Source: Scenedesmus sp. ARA3
Taxonomy: Eukaryota > Chlorophyta > Chlorophyceae > Sphaeropleales > Scenedesmaceae
Assembly (NCBI GenBank): GCA_004335835.1
Contig: RWJK01001206.1
Location: forward strand, 101,344-165,343
Length of the DNA stretch: 64,000 nt
Reading direction: 5' to 3'
The translations under genes and the position numbers were made by a program. This document shows, one piece after another, positions 1-11,008 of this stretch. Numbering within the stretch: position 1 is the stretch's first letter; each line of letters opens with the position of its first letter. The notes below the pieces were generated by a model. That model made no database searches and was not told where the DNA came from. It saw only the letters and a program-made list of their open reading frames with translations.

Positions 1-59
<59 letters not shown>
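1..59. repeat. (CTG)n/(CAG)n trinucleotide tract
   Basis: About 19 uninterrupted CTG units at the window edge. They read as (CAG)n on the minus strand inside exon 2 of MYND paralog 1, where sister copies also carry homopeptide tracts. Confidence 0.9.
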
Positions 60-61
<2 letters not shown>

Positions 62-845
62 TCAGTGGCTTGAGCCAAGCAGTGCCTGCCATGCAGGTTG
101 CGCCACACTTCGTGCAGCACTTTACTGATGTTCGGCAACCCCCTTTCCATGCTAAGGGCTGGCCTCTCCGTGATGCTACCTGGTTCAGCAACGGCAGCAG
201 CCAGGGCAGCTGGGGATGCCAGCACCTGCTGAAGCTGCGGGAAGCCAGCCGCCTGCAGCAGCAGCGCTGTTGCGCTGCTGCGAGCTTCCCCACTAGCCCA
301 TGCTGCTGCTGCTCCTGCTGCTGCTGCCCCCGCGGCTGCTGCTCCCGCCCTCAGCTATAAGTCGCTACTGCTTGCAGCCTGAACACTACAAACGCTGCCG
401 CTGCTGCTGCTGTCAGCCAGCAGGCATGACAGGCGCTGTAGGTGCAGAGCATGTGCAGCAGCAAGAAGCCGCAGCAGCTGTGGTGACTGCAGCAGCTGCT
501 GCACTGCTGGTGTTTGGCTGCCTCCAACTGACACCCCGCTAGTCCCCGACACACCGACGACTTGCGACTCTGCAGCCAAGCTTCCACACAGCTGCATGGT
601 AATGAACACAGCCCAACGGATGTCCTGCTGCTGGGCTGTGGGGTTGGCCAGCACTGCTACAGCCAGGCGGGCAGCAGGCAGCGCTGCACTGCACAATGGC
701 ATGCTGCTGTTGAGGTAAGGGCTTGTGATGCTGCTGCTGCTGCTGGTGGTGGTGCTCCGCTGCCACACCGCTGCAAGGGATCAAACCAAGTTGAGCTCTG
801 CAGCTGCTAGCGCCATCATAGCATGCGCAAGATTTGTGTCTGATA

Positions 846-888
<43 letters not shown>

Positions 889-1370
889 AAGCACGCGGGC
901 TGTTGAGTTGCAGGCGGCAGGCAGCACTGCTAGCAGCCCTGCACAGCAAGAAACATGCGCGGCATTGAGGCTGCCAAAAAGCAAAGTGTGTGGATGTGAA
1001 TCACCTACGCATGTGATAAGCATGCAAACGACGCGTTGCAAGGACGTTGGTTGAGTCACGATGCAGCAGCTGGATTGCTGCAGCTGCATGCTTTCAATGC
1101 ATTTAGATGCAAAAATTTGATCCACCTGTGGATGGTGGCACAGATACAATGAAGTGACCTGGCAGCAGCTGCTGCCTATCACAGCTCCAAGCTGCTGCAG
1201 CCGTGCTGTCCTGCGCACCTGATGATTGAACCGCCACAGCAATCTCCACATTTGCGTGCCTGCTCATGCTGATGGAGGCACGGCTCGTGTGTAAGGCTGC
1301 TAAACCTGCAACTGCCTCACAGCAGCGTGCTATGCACAGCAGCCCCTGCCTGTATGCTGTCAAGCCATTG

Positions 1371-1410
<40 letters not shown>

Positions 1411-1669
1411 CGATGCTGCTCGGCGCCTTTGGAGACACAGTTAAGCCTCTGCTAGACGCTTCTGCCGCAGCTTTCAGCAGTTCTACTTCGTCGCATGGGC
1501 TTAGATCCATCACAATCATCGCAGGCCGGTCTTGGGCTCTGTTCTGCACCTTCGGCAAGGCTTTGAACAGCCTCGGCTGCAGCTTGCAGAAGACATCGAT
1601 GTCTCCATCTGCTAGTTCCTTTAGCAAGCTGCATATATTTGCAGGAGGCGCCGGTTTGAGGCGCTCCAT
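1..1669 (-). pseudogene. MYND-family paralog 1, 5' part, runs off the left edge
   Basis: Exon 1 (1669-1219) starts MERLKP and carries the family signature: an acidic GDIDVF/KLQPRL block, a variable poly-Ser tract, then GLLCIARCCE. It ends at CAG|GTGCGC. Exon 2 starts at 938 (GLLAVLPAAC, then poly-Gln) and continues with AAELNLV, ALPAARLAVAVLA and LLRLLAAAHAL to the window edge. Homology to the other copies continues past an in-frame TGA at 783-781, where the aligned paralogs have Glu or Asn, so the copy looks disrupted. In its sister copies the family ends in a MYND zinc finger, a protein-interaction domain; that end lies outside the window here. The biochemical role is unknown. A sequencing error at the TGA is possible. 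Confidence 0.6.
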
Positions 1670-2436
1670 GCTGCTGTTGATGCTGCGGGTCTGCTGCTAT
1701 GCGAAGTGAAGCGGAGCTCCGGTCGGGCGAAATTGAATGCCGCTTTTGTCAAGGCGAGCCATCGCATATACAGCTAATGGATGGCTCTGTTGATTGTTTG
1801 CCGTAACACAGTGAAGCTCTTACACCGTTCAAACCAGTTTGTATTCAAACGCGGCACTGTAGCTGACAACCTTGGACGTGGCAGTCCTGGCCATGGCATT
1901 CAATTGGTACAACGTGCAAGCAGGTCAATCATTTCAAGTATGATGCATGGCATCTCAGGAAGAATGCGATAACACTTTCAGCATAGTAAAAGCAAACCTG
2001 GATTTGCCACAAGACATGCATGAATCACCGCTGCCAGGTACTGCTGGCCAAGCACTGCATGTTGGCTGGCTCAACAACACTGCAGCTGCACTGTTCAACA
2101 GTTGCTCAGCGGTGGATGCAGCGCTCCACCCTGCCACTCATCAAACACATCATCATCATTCACTTACCAAGCACATGTGCCTGCAGCCACTAACTTCTGC
2201 CCGCAATTGCCCTGCCAGCCAGTAGGCCTGGAAAAAAGCGTGACAACTATCCGCAACCCAACATGAGCAGCAACGCCAGCTCAATATCACTGCAGCCCGC
2301 AGCCAAAGAGACCTGCTTGCGGCTGCAAAAGACATGTTCGTGTGAACCCTCAAAGACAAGCAACCACCGCTGTGCACCGTCAGAAGTAGCTTCGATAGCC
2401 CGAAACCCTCACCAGCTGCCAGTGTGTGCCTCACTT
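1670..2436. other. Intergenic, MYND paralog 1 to cyclophilin
   Basis: It holds the upstream region of MYND paralog 1, including the motif at 1864-1877, and the 3' flank of the cyclophilin gene. No further gene is supported. Confidence 0.6.
1864..1877 (-). promoter_or_regulatory. Conserved upstream motif of MYND paralog 1
   Basis: On the gene strand this reads GTCCAAGGTTGTCA and lies about 195 bases before the ATG. Near-identical motifs lie 176-190 bases before the ATG of the other three paralogs. The flanking CAAACGCGGCACTGTAGC block is shared with the copy starting at 26999. It is either a core promoter element or conserved 5' UTR left over from duplication. Confidence 0.5.
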
Positions 2437-4392
2437 TCACTCTCCCTCTTGGCTGCTGCTGCCGCCATCTTCACTGCTGCTGCTGCTGCCGCTGCTGCCA
2501 CCTTCCAACTCGTCCAGTAAGCTATCTAGCACCTTGCTGCGCTTACTAGGGCCCCCAGCTGCTGCTGCTGCTGCTGCCGCTGCTGCTGCTGCTGCAGGCA
2601 TGGCTTTGCTTGTACCCGCCGCATCCTTCTGCTGCGCGGCCCGCTCTGCTGCTGCTTTGCTGCTGCCTGCAGCTGCACTGCTGCCTGCGCCGCCTGCTGC
2701 TGCTGCTGCAGCGCTGCTGCCGGGGCCTAAGCCTGCTTCTGTGGCGCTGCGCTTGTGGCTCATGCCTTGCTGCAGCGCCTCCCTGCATGCATAAATCGAA
2801 TGCAACAAACAACACAAAGCACGGCAGGTCAGCACCTTTTCGTCAGCATTTGCGCATGTTGCCTGTGGGGCTTGTTGCGTGCATCGCGACAGGCTGCGTC
2901 GGTGCACATACCATCAGCTGCATTAGCAGCTTTTTTTTACAACAAAGCGCAGCATTGGTGCAGAAAAGCAGCAGGCAAAGCAGCAAGCTAGCAGGGCACT
3001 GCATTCACGTGACTGCGCTGCGCTTGCCTGCTGACAAGTCTCATGTTATCCGCCATCAAACTCGTGGATTAATATAAAGCATGCATCAGACGACACCAGC
3101 GCTCACATGACTGCGCTGCGTGTGTCTGCTGACTGCTGCTTGAGGCGTGCCGCTGCAGCCTCTGGAGTCTCTTTTGCTAGGGCCTCATCCAGGGACTCGT
3201 GGCTGCCCTGTAAACCAGGAAAAACAGCAAAGTCCACAGCCGATGCCGCAGCACAGATCAGCAGATAAGCATGTAGGTGCATGCAGACAGCACAGCAGGC
3301 AACAGAGGCGTGTCACTAGCCAGGCGTGTCACCAGCCGCAGCACTGTGTCACTAGCAGAAGATGTACCGCCCTGCCCCTCCATTCCCCACACACCTGCGC
3401 ATTGGTGTTGCCGCACTTGACCACTTTGATGGCCATGAGTGGCGTGTCACTAACAACAGCAGTGTGTCACTAACAACAGCAGTGTTTCACCATGCCCCTC
3501 CACCCCCCACACACCTGCGCATTGGTGTTGCCGCACTTGACCACCTTGATGGCCATGAGTGGCGTGTCACTAACAACAGCAATGTGTCACTAACAACAGC
3601 AGTGTGTCACCCTGCCCCTCCACCCCCCACACACCTGTGCATTGGTGTTGCCGCACTTGACCACTTTGATGGCCATGAGTGGCGTGTCACTAACAACAGC
3701 AGTGTGTCACTAACAACAGCAGTGTTTCACCCTGCCCCTCCACCCCCCACACACCTGTGCATTGGTGTTGCCGCACTTAACCACTTTGATGGCCATGAGT
3801 GGCGTGTCATCAGGCGAGCGCGGGATGTCGTCCAGCAGGTCTAGCAAGTCCAGGCCCTGACGCACCACACCCACCACCTGCACAGCGCAGCAAAGCAGGT
3901 ACGAAAGCCATGTTAAAGCATGTGTGTAGCAGCTTGTTCATCACATCAGCAGGTCAAGCAGGTCCAGGCCCTGCCGCACCACATCAACCACCCGCACACA
4001 AACAGTTGCACACATGCAGCAGCAGTAGCAGCTATGGCAGCAGCAGTAGCAGCTATGGCAGCAGCAGTAGCATTGACTGGGGTTGCAGCAGCATGTCAAC
4101 CAGCTAGTCTAGTATGTCCAGCCCCTGTCTCACAACACCCGCCCCTTGCACAGATATACAGTGCCTTTATGTATGGCGGCAGATGTTTTGACATTCACAC
4201 TTGGAAAGGGCCGACGCAAGTCACAAATAGCGCACCTGGTGTGTCTCGTCCATGGTGAGGCACTTGCCCAAGCAGATGGCAAAGTCCGAGCCGTCACGCG
4301 ACACCGACACCGCGCCGCGCATCATGTGCTGCAGCCGGCTGTTGAGCGGCACGCCTTGGCCGCCAGGAAAGGAGGCAGCAGCGCTGCAACAA

Positions 4393-4442
<50 letters not shown>

Positions 4443-6371
4443 GCTGTTCAGAGCATGGTCTGTAGCTGTACAGCCTGATAGGTTGCAGCATCATGTGCTG
4501 CAGCCGGCTGTTGAGCGGCACGCCCTGGCCGCCGGGGAAGGAGGCGGAAGCACTGCACCAGCAGCAGCAGTAGCAGCAGCAGCAGCAGCGAGGTGAAATA
4601 CATGGTTTCGAGGTTGTGCCAAAGGCCACGTGCAGGCGCCAGGCTGCTGCTGCACATATCTCCTATGGTCGAATAACAAAACAGGAACCTGCAAGCAGTG
4701 CTACGGACGGTACAGCTCTCACCTCTTGCCGCCGTACAGCGCGTAGTATGGCAGCAGCTTGTGGAACTTGCAGTTGTGCAGGGAGGCAGATGCGCCCTGC
4801 TGCACCCTGCACAGCACAAGCAGGTCAAGTCAACTCAGCATGCCAATATGATAATGTGTGTCCAGCTAGACGCATCTGTCTGGGCAGCTGTGTCCATGTA
4901 CTAGGCACATCAAGGAACCAGCAGAAACTGGATTGCGCCTGAGGTAGGTGTCTGGTGACAGAAGCAGCAGCACCAAGCTGAGCGACTGGAAGCTGCCAAC
5001 AGCTGCCCTTGTCATTCAAGCATGATGGCCAGCAGGCAAACCCTCGTTAACATACGCCACTGCAGCAGCGCTGCTTCTGCTGCTGCTGCTGCTGCTGCTG
5101 ACGCCGCTGCTGTGCCTGTTGACGAGGAGCCGCAGTGCTACTGCTGCTGCTGCTGCTGCTGCCGCACCTGTTGATGAGGTGTCGCGCTGCTGCTGGCGCC
5201 ACATCCTCAAACATCTCCACCACCAGACGCCCTGCAGAACACGAAGCAAATGGGGCGGCAGCAGCAGCAGCAGTGAGGCAGTGAGCAGTGGAAGGAGCAG
5301 CAGTGTTAGTGGCAGCAGCATGTCCTCAAACATCTCCACCACCAGCCGCCCTGCAGCGGGCACCAGCAGGAAAGTCACGGGATGGACAGGCAGAAACAGC
5401 AGCTCCTTGCCGTTTCTGTGACCATCCTTGCAGTGGCTGCATACGTGTGAACGTGTCATAATCCGTGACGCTCTGGATTTTCTTCTGTGCACACACCCCG
5501 GTGGTTGCAGAGCGCATCCTCTGCTGGATGATGATGCCATACAGAAATTTAGCTCCGCTGTCAGAGACGTGGTGCCGCTGCTGCGGCTGCCCTTGCTGCC
5601 GCCGCTGCCGCTCACCCACAGTCCTATTGTCCACACTGAGGTCCAGGAAGAAGCGCGGCCGCTGTCTCCAACGCCCCAAACACATGCACGAAGCAGCTGC
5701 TGCTGCTGCTGCTGCTGTTGCTAGCACTCACCCACGCTCCTGTTGTCGACCGACAGGTCCAGGAAGATGTGCGGCCGCTGGCTGTCGGGGTCAGGCAGCG
5801 CCACCACCACACCAGACGAAGCAGACTGCAGCACCAACAGCGGGAGCACAAGAAGAGCACAAGACGAGGGGTTACAGTGCATAAAAAGGGGTTAAATGGC
5901 ATGTAGGCTCAGTCAATGCCAACACCACACCGGATGAGGCAGATGCATGCGGCAGGAAGAGGGTATCAGCTCAAGCACCAGCATGCAGGCTGCACAGCTA
6001 GCTGGACTGGACTCAAGTAGCTGATGCTGCCTACGCTGGGAGGCATCGGGCTGCAGAGTTCACGGTCTAAGATGTTATAACTGCTGCTATTTGAGTCACT
6101 TCACGAGCACAGGAACCCACAGCCATGTGTATAGGCAACACTGCGTCTGCAGCAGCAGCAACAGCAGCAGCTGGAGCACAGTGCCCAGCCTGCCTGCTCT
6201 GCTACACTCTCCTATTCGCACCTGCTTTGCCCGCTCCAGGTCGGGGTGCACGCCAGTCTCCAAGAACTTTTCCATGTTCTTCTTTAGCTCCTTGCTGGTG
6301 TAGCTTGTCTTGGCACGCCCGCTCCGGTGCGCTATCGCTTCCCCGACGAACCGAGTGCCGCCTTTACCCAT
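2437..6371 (-). CDS. Divergent cyclophilin-type peptidyl-prolyl isomerase
   Basis: Eight exons (6371-6222, 5825-5732, 5231-5168, 4806-4723, 4383-4236, 3877-3755, 3207-3107, 2782-2437) join in phase to 369 residues. An N-terminal extension of about 65 residues (MGKGGTRFVGEAIAHRSG start) precedes the cyclophilin fold: FLDLSVDNRSVGRLVVEMFE, then FHKLLP, then SVSRDGSDFAICLGK. A C-terminal tail follows with Ala-rich tracts, a basic KRSK and an acidic Ser-rich end. Cyclophilins isomerise Xaa-Pro bonds. Aligned to cyclophilin A, active-site Arg55 is Lys, Phe60 is Tyr, Met61 is Ala, Gln63 is Tyr, Phe113 is Ala and Trp121 is not Trp, while His126 is kept. Catalysis is therefore doubtful and a binding or scaffold role is possible. 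Nearly every exon has an echo in a neighbouring intron. The family is clear; the function is inferred. Confidence 0.85.
3008..3042 (-). repeat. Echo of cyclophilin exon 7 end
   Basis: A partial copy of the exon 7 donor region (compare 3103-3137), lying downstream of it in the intron before the last exon. Confidence 0.6.
3374..3815 (-). repeat. 120-bp tandem array of cyclophilin exon 6 end
   Basis: Four units start near 3374, 3494, 3614 and 3734, spaced exactly 120 bp. Each holds the last ~55 bases of exon 6 (reading TPLMAIKVVKCGNTNAQ on the minus strand), its GTGTGTGG donor and intron sequence. The rightmost unit is the genuine exon end. The other three differ by only a few bases, so the expansion looks recent. 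The intron part contains a smaller repeat of about 17 bases. Confidence 0.9.
3941..4008 (-). repeat. Echo of cyclophilin exon 6 start
   Basis: A partial copy of the first ~45 bases of exon 6 with its acceptor. It reads VVRQGLDLLDLL and then a stop, and lies upstream of the true exon. Confidence 0.75.
4095..4150 (-). repeat. Second echo of cyclophilin exon 6 start
   Basis: An older, shorter copy reading GVVRQGLDILD and then a stop, further upstream of the true exon start at 3877. Confidence 0.65.
4399..4440. repeat. (CAG)n tract in a cyclophilin intron
   Basis: About 14 CAG units. On the gene strand they are (CTG)n lying a few bases before the acceptor of exon 5. Confidence 0.85.
4497..4553 (-). 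repeat. Echo of cyclophilin exon 5 start
   Basis: It copies the acceptor and the first ~55 bases of exon 5 (SASFPGGQGVPLNSRLQHMM), upstream of the true exon at 4383, and breaks off into unrelated sequence. Confidence 0.85.
5112..5148 (-). repeat. Echo of cyclophilin exon 3 end
   Basis: A short degenerate copy of the LIN codons and donor region of exon 3, downstream of it and next to CTG tracts. Confidence 0.5.
5316..5353 (-). repeat. Echo of cyclophilin exon 3 start
   Basis: A copy of acceptor plus RLVVEMFED codons, upstream of the true exon 3 (5231-5168). Confidence 0.8.
5557..5665 (-). repeat. Echo of cyclophilin exon 2 end
   Basis: A copy reading RPRFFLDLSVDNRTVG followed by a GTGAGC donor, downstream of the true exon 2 (5825-5732). 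Confidence 0.8.
5926..5950 (-). repeat. Echo of cyclophilin exon 2 start
   Basis: A degenerate copy of the first codons of exon 2 (SASSGVV), upstream of the true acceptor. Confidence 0.5.
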
Positions 6372-6931
6372 GATGAATACGAAAATGCAAAAGTTTGTTT
6401 GTTTGTCGTGTGACGGGCTGCAAGCGGAGTGCACGAGCAGCTGTGCTTGAACTTCTCAAGTAGGGTTGCTGCTGCTGCTGTTGATGTCTGGTGTGTCCGT
6501 GTGTGTGGGCTCACGGCTGTGATCTTGTATACATCAACAGAGAAGTCATTAGGCAGGGTCTAGCACAGTGGTCTACATGCTGCAGCACTCCAAGCCAAGT
6601 GACAGACGCACTGCATGTGAACCCCTGAACCTGACACCAGTTCAAAAGTAACACAGTTACACCTGGAACTCGGAACACCGCACTGAACCAATGCACGCCA
6701 ACCGTCTGCCTAACCACTTTTGTACATGGCTGTGCTGACTCACCCAAAGCAACAAATCTTTGCATATAGGCTCTGTCCTCAGCGCCGCAGGCATGTCAGG
6801 CTGGGCACAAGCTGGTACAGCACTGCTGCACAGCTCAGCAGGACAAGCATCCTCAACACCACGCCGTGAATCAAGCCATAACCAAGACACACAGGCTAGT
6901 AAGGCCAGCAACAGCTCCTCTAGCAGGCTCT

Positions 6932-6979
6932 GATACAGCACTTGATACAGCACTTGATACAGCACTTGATACAGCACTT
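6932..6979. repeat. 12-bp tandem repeat, four copies
   Basis: GATACAGCACTT repeated four times without variation. Confidence 0.9.
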
Positions 6980-7020
6980 GATGTTGACAATGGATGCAAA
7001 CCGACTTGTAGAATTGCACA

Positions 7021-7060
7021 GCTCGTGAGGCCGTGAGAGGCTCCTCCAGCTGCCGCTCAT
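7021..7060 (-). repeat. Distal echo of VPS20 terminal exon
   Basis: A copy of the QLEEPLMAS/stop end of the gene with substitutions, about 240 bases downstream of the true stop. Confidence 0.8.
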
Positions 7061-7144
7061 GATTAGCCGCAGCGCCTGAGAGACAGCAAGTCACTTTTTC
7101 CCGATTTCCCGTCATATCTGCCATCTGAACAAACAAGCGGCGCA

Positions 7145-7184
7145 GCTCATGAGGCCATGAGGGGCTCCTCCAGCTGCCGCTCAG
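7145..7184 (-). repeat. Proximal echo of VPS20 terminal exon
   Basis: A close copy of the QLEEPLMAS/stop end, about 114 bases downstream of the true stop at 7259. With the distal echo it forms a three-unit array of about 115-120 bp period that begins inside the exon and extends past the stop. Confidence 0.85.
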
Positions 7185-7258
7185 CTGCCCCTGACAGCAG
7201 TTGCAAAGGGAAAAAACTTCTCTAGTGTAGTTGATCTGAAAACAATAAGCTGCACCGC

Positions 7259-7696
7259 TCATGAGGCCATGAGAGGCTCCTCCAGCTGCCGCTCAGGCTC
7301 CTCCTGTGCTGCTTCCTCGGCCTCCACCTGCAAAACAGCAGCAGAAGCAGCAGCAGCAGCAGTTGCAATGGTGCGCTTACCCGGCTACCCGGCTACGCCG
7401 CAATACACTCATGTCATAAGCAAAATCTCTGTCAACACCTGCTGCTTCCACAACCTCCACCTGCTGGCAGGTTAAACAGCAACTTACGACATGCACGGCA
7501 TGTACGTCGAGCATGTGGCGCATCAGCAACTTGTGTCATGCGGGAGCTCTCTCAACGGAAGCTACATGAAGTGACTGCGTAGCAGATATCACAACTCTGA
7601 CGACTTCTCTTTAGCCAGAAGCGTCTCAGTGCTCACCTTGGTTTGTGGTACATCTGGCAACTCTTCCAGCTCTGCTTCTGCTGCTGCTGCTGCCGG

Positions 7697-7736
<40 letters not shown>

Positions 7737-7904
7737 TCTGCTGCCGCCTTCTGCTGCTGCTGCTCCTCTGACACTGGTGGACTGGGCAGCTCTGCAGCCT
7801 CTTCTGCTGCTGCCATCTCCTCAAGCATGCGAAGCTCATCCTGCACTGCTTTCTGGTCAATGTCGTCAAGTTGACCGCTGATGACGTCCTGCACCTTGTC
7901 CTGC

Positions 7905-7936
<32 letters not shown>

Positions 7937-9611
7937 TCAGAGGAGCAGCAGAAGCAGTAACAGCAGGACTTCAGCAGCAGTGACAGCAGTGTAGTGTGCT
8001 GGGCGTGCATGAGCCTGCTGCTGCTGCTGCTGCTGCTCCGCACCTGGTACTCCTTGGCCTCTGCTGTCTCATCCATGAGCTTCTGGATGTCATCCAGCGG
8101 CATCTGCAGCAGCAGCACAGCAGCAGCAGCAGCAGCAGGTACGCAAGCAGTTGTGACCGGCTGCTGGGGCAGTAAGTGCTGTCGAGTCCGGCAGGCGCCA
8201 CTCAAGGCATCATGCGCAAATGTGACGCAACATTGCCAGCTGCAGCTTTGTTGCAACAGCGGCAGTGACCCAACCTGCATGCTCTGCCCTGTTGCTGCTA
8301 CTGCTGCTGCAGCAGTCAAGAGGCTTGCCCCGCACCTCCTGCTGTGCCTGCTTGAGTGCGTCGTTCCCCTGCTTGAGTGCTGCCATGACGTTGCCCTGCT
8401 GCTTGGTCAGCTCCATGTTGGACAGCTGCGCAGCAGCAGAGAGTGAAAGGTTGAAACGAGCACGGCGGCACACAGGTATTGCGGTTCAACAACATTCATC
8501 ACCAGAGTGCCTGCTATTCAACTCCCTCAACTCAGCCATTCCAAAACTGTTGCTGCATACGCTAAGCAGCAAGCACGTGACAGCATCCCAAGACCACCAC
8601 AAACCTTAAGCCCCATGTAAACCCCCATGAACCAAAACCCCAGCAACCCCACCATGTCCTCCACATTCATCAGGTATGCTTGCATGCTGGCCAGCTGGTG
8701 CTCGCTCAGCCGCTTCTTCTTCAGCGCCAGCAGTGCCCGCTCCTTTTTGTTTTGGGCCACCAGCTCCCGGGCCACTGCTACATTGGCTGCAATGCGCTGC
8801 TCCAGCTGCAGCAGCGGCAGCAGCAGCAGCGGCAGCAGCAGCGACAGCAGCAGGGACAGCAAGGAATGAATGCAATGGTTGTCCATAGTGTACGCAAGCA
8901 GGAGCAGCGCTGGGTGTGCACTTTGATGTGCGCTGCATGCATGCTGTGCTCGCAGGCAATACTATGCATGTGCAGCAGCATGTGCAGTAGCGAGGTGCTT
9001 CTGTTTGGCCTGTACTGCGCTTGGGATCTCAGAACGGCCACTGCTGCTCATGCTGATGTAGGGCTGGAGATTTGTTTGTGCTGCTGCTGCTGCTGTTGCC
9101 ACTGCTGCTGGTCCTGCAGCTGCTGCTGTTGGAAAGCAGAGCAGACAAGCTTGACCCCTTCAACGGCAACTGTTCTGATGCATCTGCGGCAGCAGCTGTC
9201 CAGCATGCTGTGTGCTATTACCACCACCTTGCAGGAGTCTGAGCTGCAATGCACAACCTACCAGCTTTGACTGGTCCTCCATCTTCTTCCGCTGCGCTTT
9301 GAGTGACAGCACGGCTCTGTCATGGTCTGTGATGGTGGCCCTGCAGACACATCAACAGCAGGAGGCAATGCAATGGCAGCAGATGCGTGAGCAGGACCTA
9401 TGCTGTTGAGCAGAGCAGCTGGTGCAGCTTGTGATGGGTGGAACTGCAACACACACCAATAGCGGCAGGTGGCAGTCCTGCAAGTTGAACAGGGCCTCTG
9501 CTGTTCTGTCATGCAGCTGCTGCAGCTTGAGTCTTTGACCAGAAGCAGCAGTAGATGCCGTTGACCGGCGTACCTGTCGTTCTGTTTTGAGCTACTGATG
9601 AGGTTGCCCAT
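7259..9611 (-). CDS. VPS20: ESCRT-III subunit VPS20 / CHMP6
   Basis: Seven exons (9611-9574, 9340-9262, 8805-8653, 8425-8336, 8103-8044, 7900-7637, 7327-7259) give exactly 250 residues. The start MGNL is the N-myristoylation signal typical of CHMP6. Then come the basic first helices (SLKAQRKKM; KKERALLALKKKR) and an acidic C-terminal half (MPLDDIQKLMDETAEAKEYQ; LDDIDQKAVQDELRMLEE) ending in an ELPDVP motif, as in CHMP6. VPS20 recruits SNF7 to ESCRT-II at endosomal membranes for multivesicular body sorting and membrane scission. An Ala/Gln-rich insertion of about 30 residues (CAG tract) lies before the C-terminal motif and is unusual. The start codon is set by the myristoyl signal. It lies 517 bases from the divergently transcribed allantoinase. 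Confidence 0.92.
7901..8043 (-). other. VPS20 intron with complementary CAG/CTG ends
   Basis: On the gene strand this 143-base intron starts GTGCGG followed by about eight AGC units (8037-8013). It ends with about ten CTG units (7934-7906) and CTTGCAG. The two arms could pair in the transcript and bring the splice sites together. Confidence 0.7.
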
Positions 9612-10128
9612 GTTGAGCTTTGTCAGCAGAAGTCAGGGGCCTAGTCACTTGCAGTGCTGTACGCCTGTAGCAGCTACTGATCCAGAGCTGGAGGGTCTAA
9701 AAGAAGTCTAAGACGTTTGAAAGCACCGTTGAGCTGTCAAGAGGCGAGTAGTGAGGCGCAGCTATGAGCAAGCCAACTTTGCAGCTTGGGACTGGGACTG
9801 GAGAACCTCAGACAACGCATGCATCACATCAGCCGGCGATAGGGACTTCATTTGAACCAGCTGGAACGTGAAAGCAGCTCTTTGTGCTTTGCAGTATGCG
9901 GATGACAAGTGTCAGGCATTCTGTCAGAACATGTGCGCATTCTCGGTGCATGCACGCCCTGCAAACGGCACATGTTCGTTGATTCACAGCAGACATCAAA
10001 GCTCGTGCAAGCTTGTGTTGGCTGCTTACGTGTGTGTGCGTCTCTGGGGAGCTAATCACGTGGCCCAGCACTACAACCAGTGCACCCGTCTCCGTTCACA
10101 TCTGCCTGCACTGAATTGATCAGGACCG
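9612..10128. promoter_or_regulatory. Divergent upstream region of VPS20 and allantoinase
   Basis: 517 bases separate two divergent start codons, so both promoters should lie here. I see no clear TATA box or other named motif. Confidence 0.45.
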
Positions 10129-10961
10129 ATGGCGCTGGATACGCATATGATCCTCATCATCCTGGCAGCGAATGTCATAGCTGCTGGCGTCCTGTATCAG
10201 CGCTTGGACAGCCTGGGATACACCGTGCCCTTCAAACATAGCGTAGAAGCGATATATGAGAAGCTCGGAATATATCATGCAGCGTATCCGCAGTGCGGGC
10301 AGCTGCAGGACACCATGTTCATCCTCACCAGCAGCAGGGTGGTGCACCCTGATGGAGTGAGGCCCGGAGCAAGTAAGGATCAGAGCAGCCTATGCAGCTT
10401 CGCAATTGATGTTACGTAAACTGATGAATCAAGCAGTTGCACGGCTTGCATGGCTTAACGACAGGATGTAGTGCATGTCGCTTGCTGTTGCGCAGCTGAG
10501 AGCAGTTTGAATTTTATGCCTCAAGGAACCGCATGCGCAGCAATGCCTGCGCTGCTTTGACACCCATACCTGATAAATCTGATGGGACTTTGCAGTCTGC
10601 CACGCGAGACGTGCCACCACCACCGTTGCATCACACCGCATCAATGCTGTCCAATGCCTGTGTGTCCTGCAGTCATTATACGGGGCGGCAAGATCGTTGA
10701 TGTGTCTGATAAGCTTCTTGCAAAGCCCCAATCCCGCTGTTGCTGCTGTTGCTGCTGCTGTTGCTGCCGCTGACTGTGATGCCTCACCATTTGATGTGCC
10801 ATGCAGTCACCATCCGGGGCGGCAAGATCGTTGATGTGTCCGACAAAGTTCCTGCAAAGCCCCGCTACCCAGTTATTGACTACAAGTATGCGGTCATATC
10901 GCCGGGCGTCATTGACGTGCATGTGCACATGAACGAGCCGGGACGGGAGCACTGGGAAGGT

Positions 10962-11008
<47 letters not shown>

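Larger units (their letters stand above)
6372..7258. other. Intergenic, cyclophilin start to VPS20 end
   Basis: It holds the cyclophilin upstream region, a 12-bp tandem repeat at 6932-6979 and two echoes of the VPS20 terminal exon. No gene is supported. Confidence 0.6.

Noticed and set aside
3362..3844. Plus-strand frame of 160 codons with a 40-residue repeat
   Set aside because: It is the reverse of the 120-bp echo array of cyclophilin exon 6. The period is a multiple of three, which keeps the frame open.
10672..10740. Echoes as mutually exclusive alternative exons
   Set aside because: Most copies lack one splice site, are truncated or contain stops or frame damage, so they cannot replace the exon. 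Occasional use of single sites remains possible.
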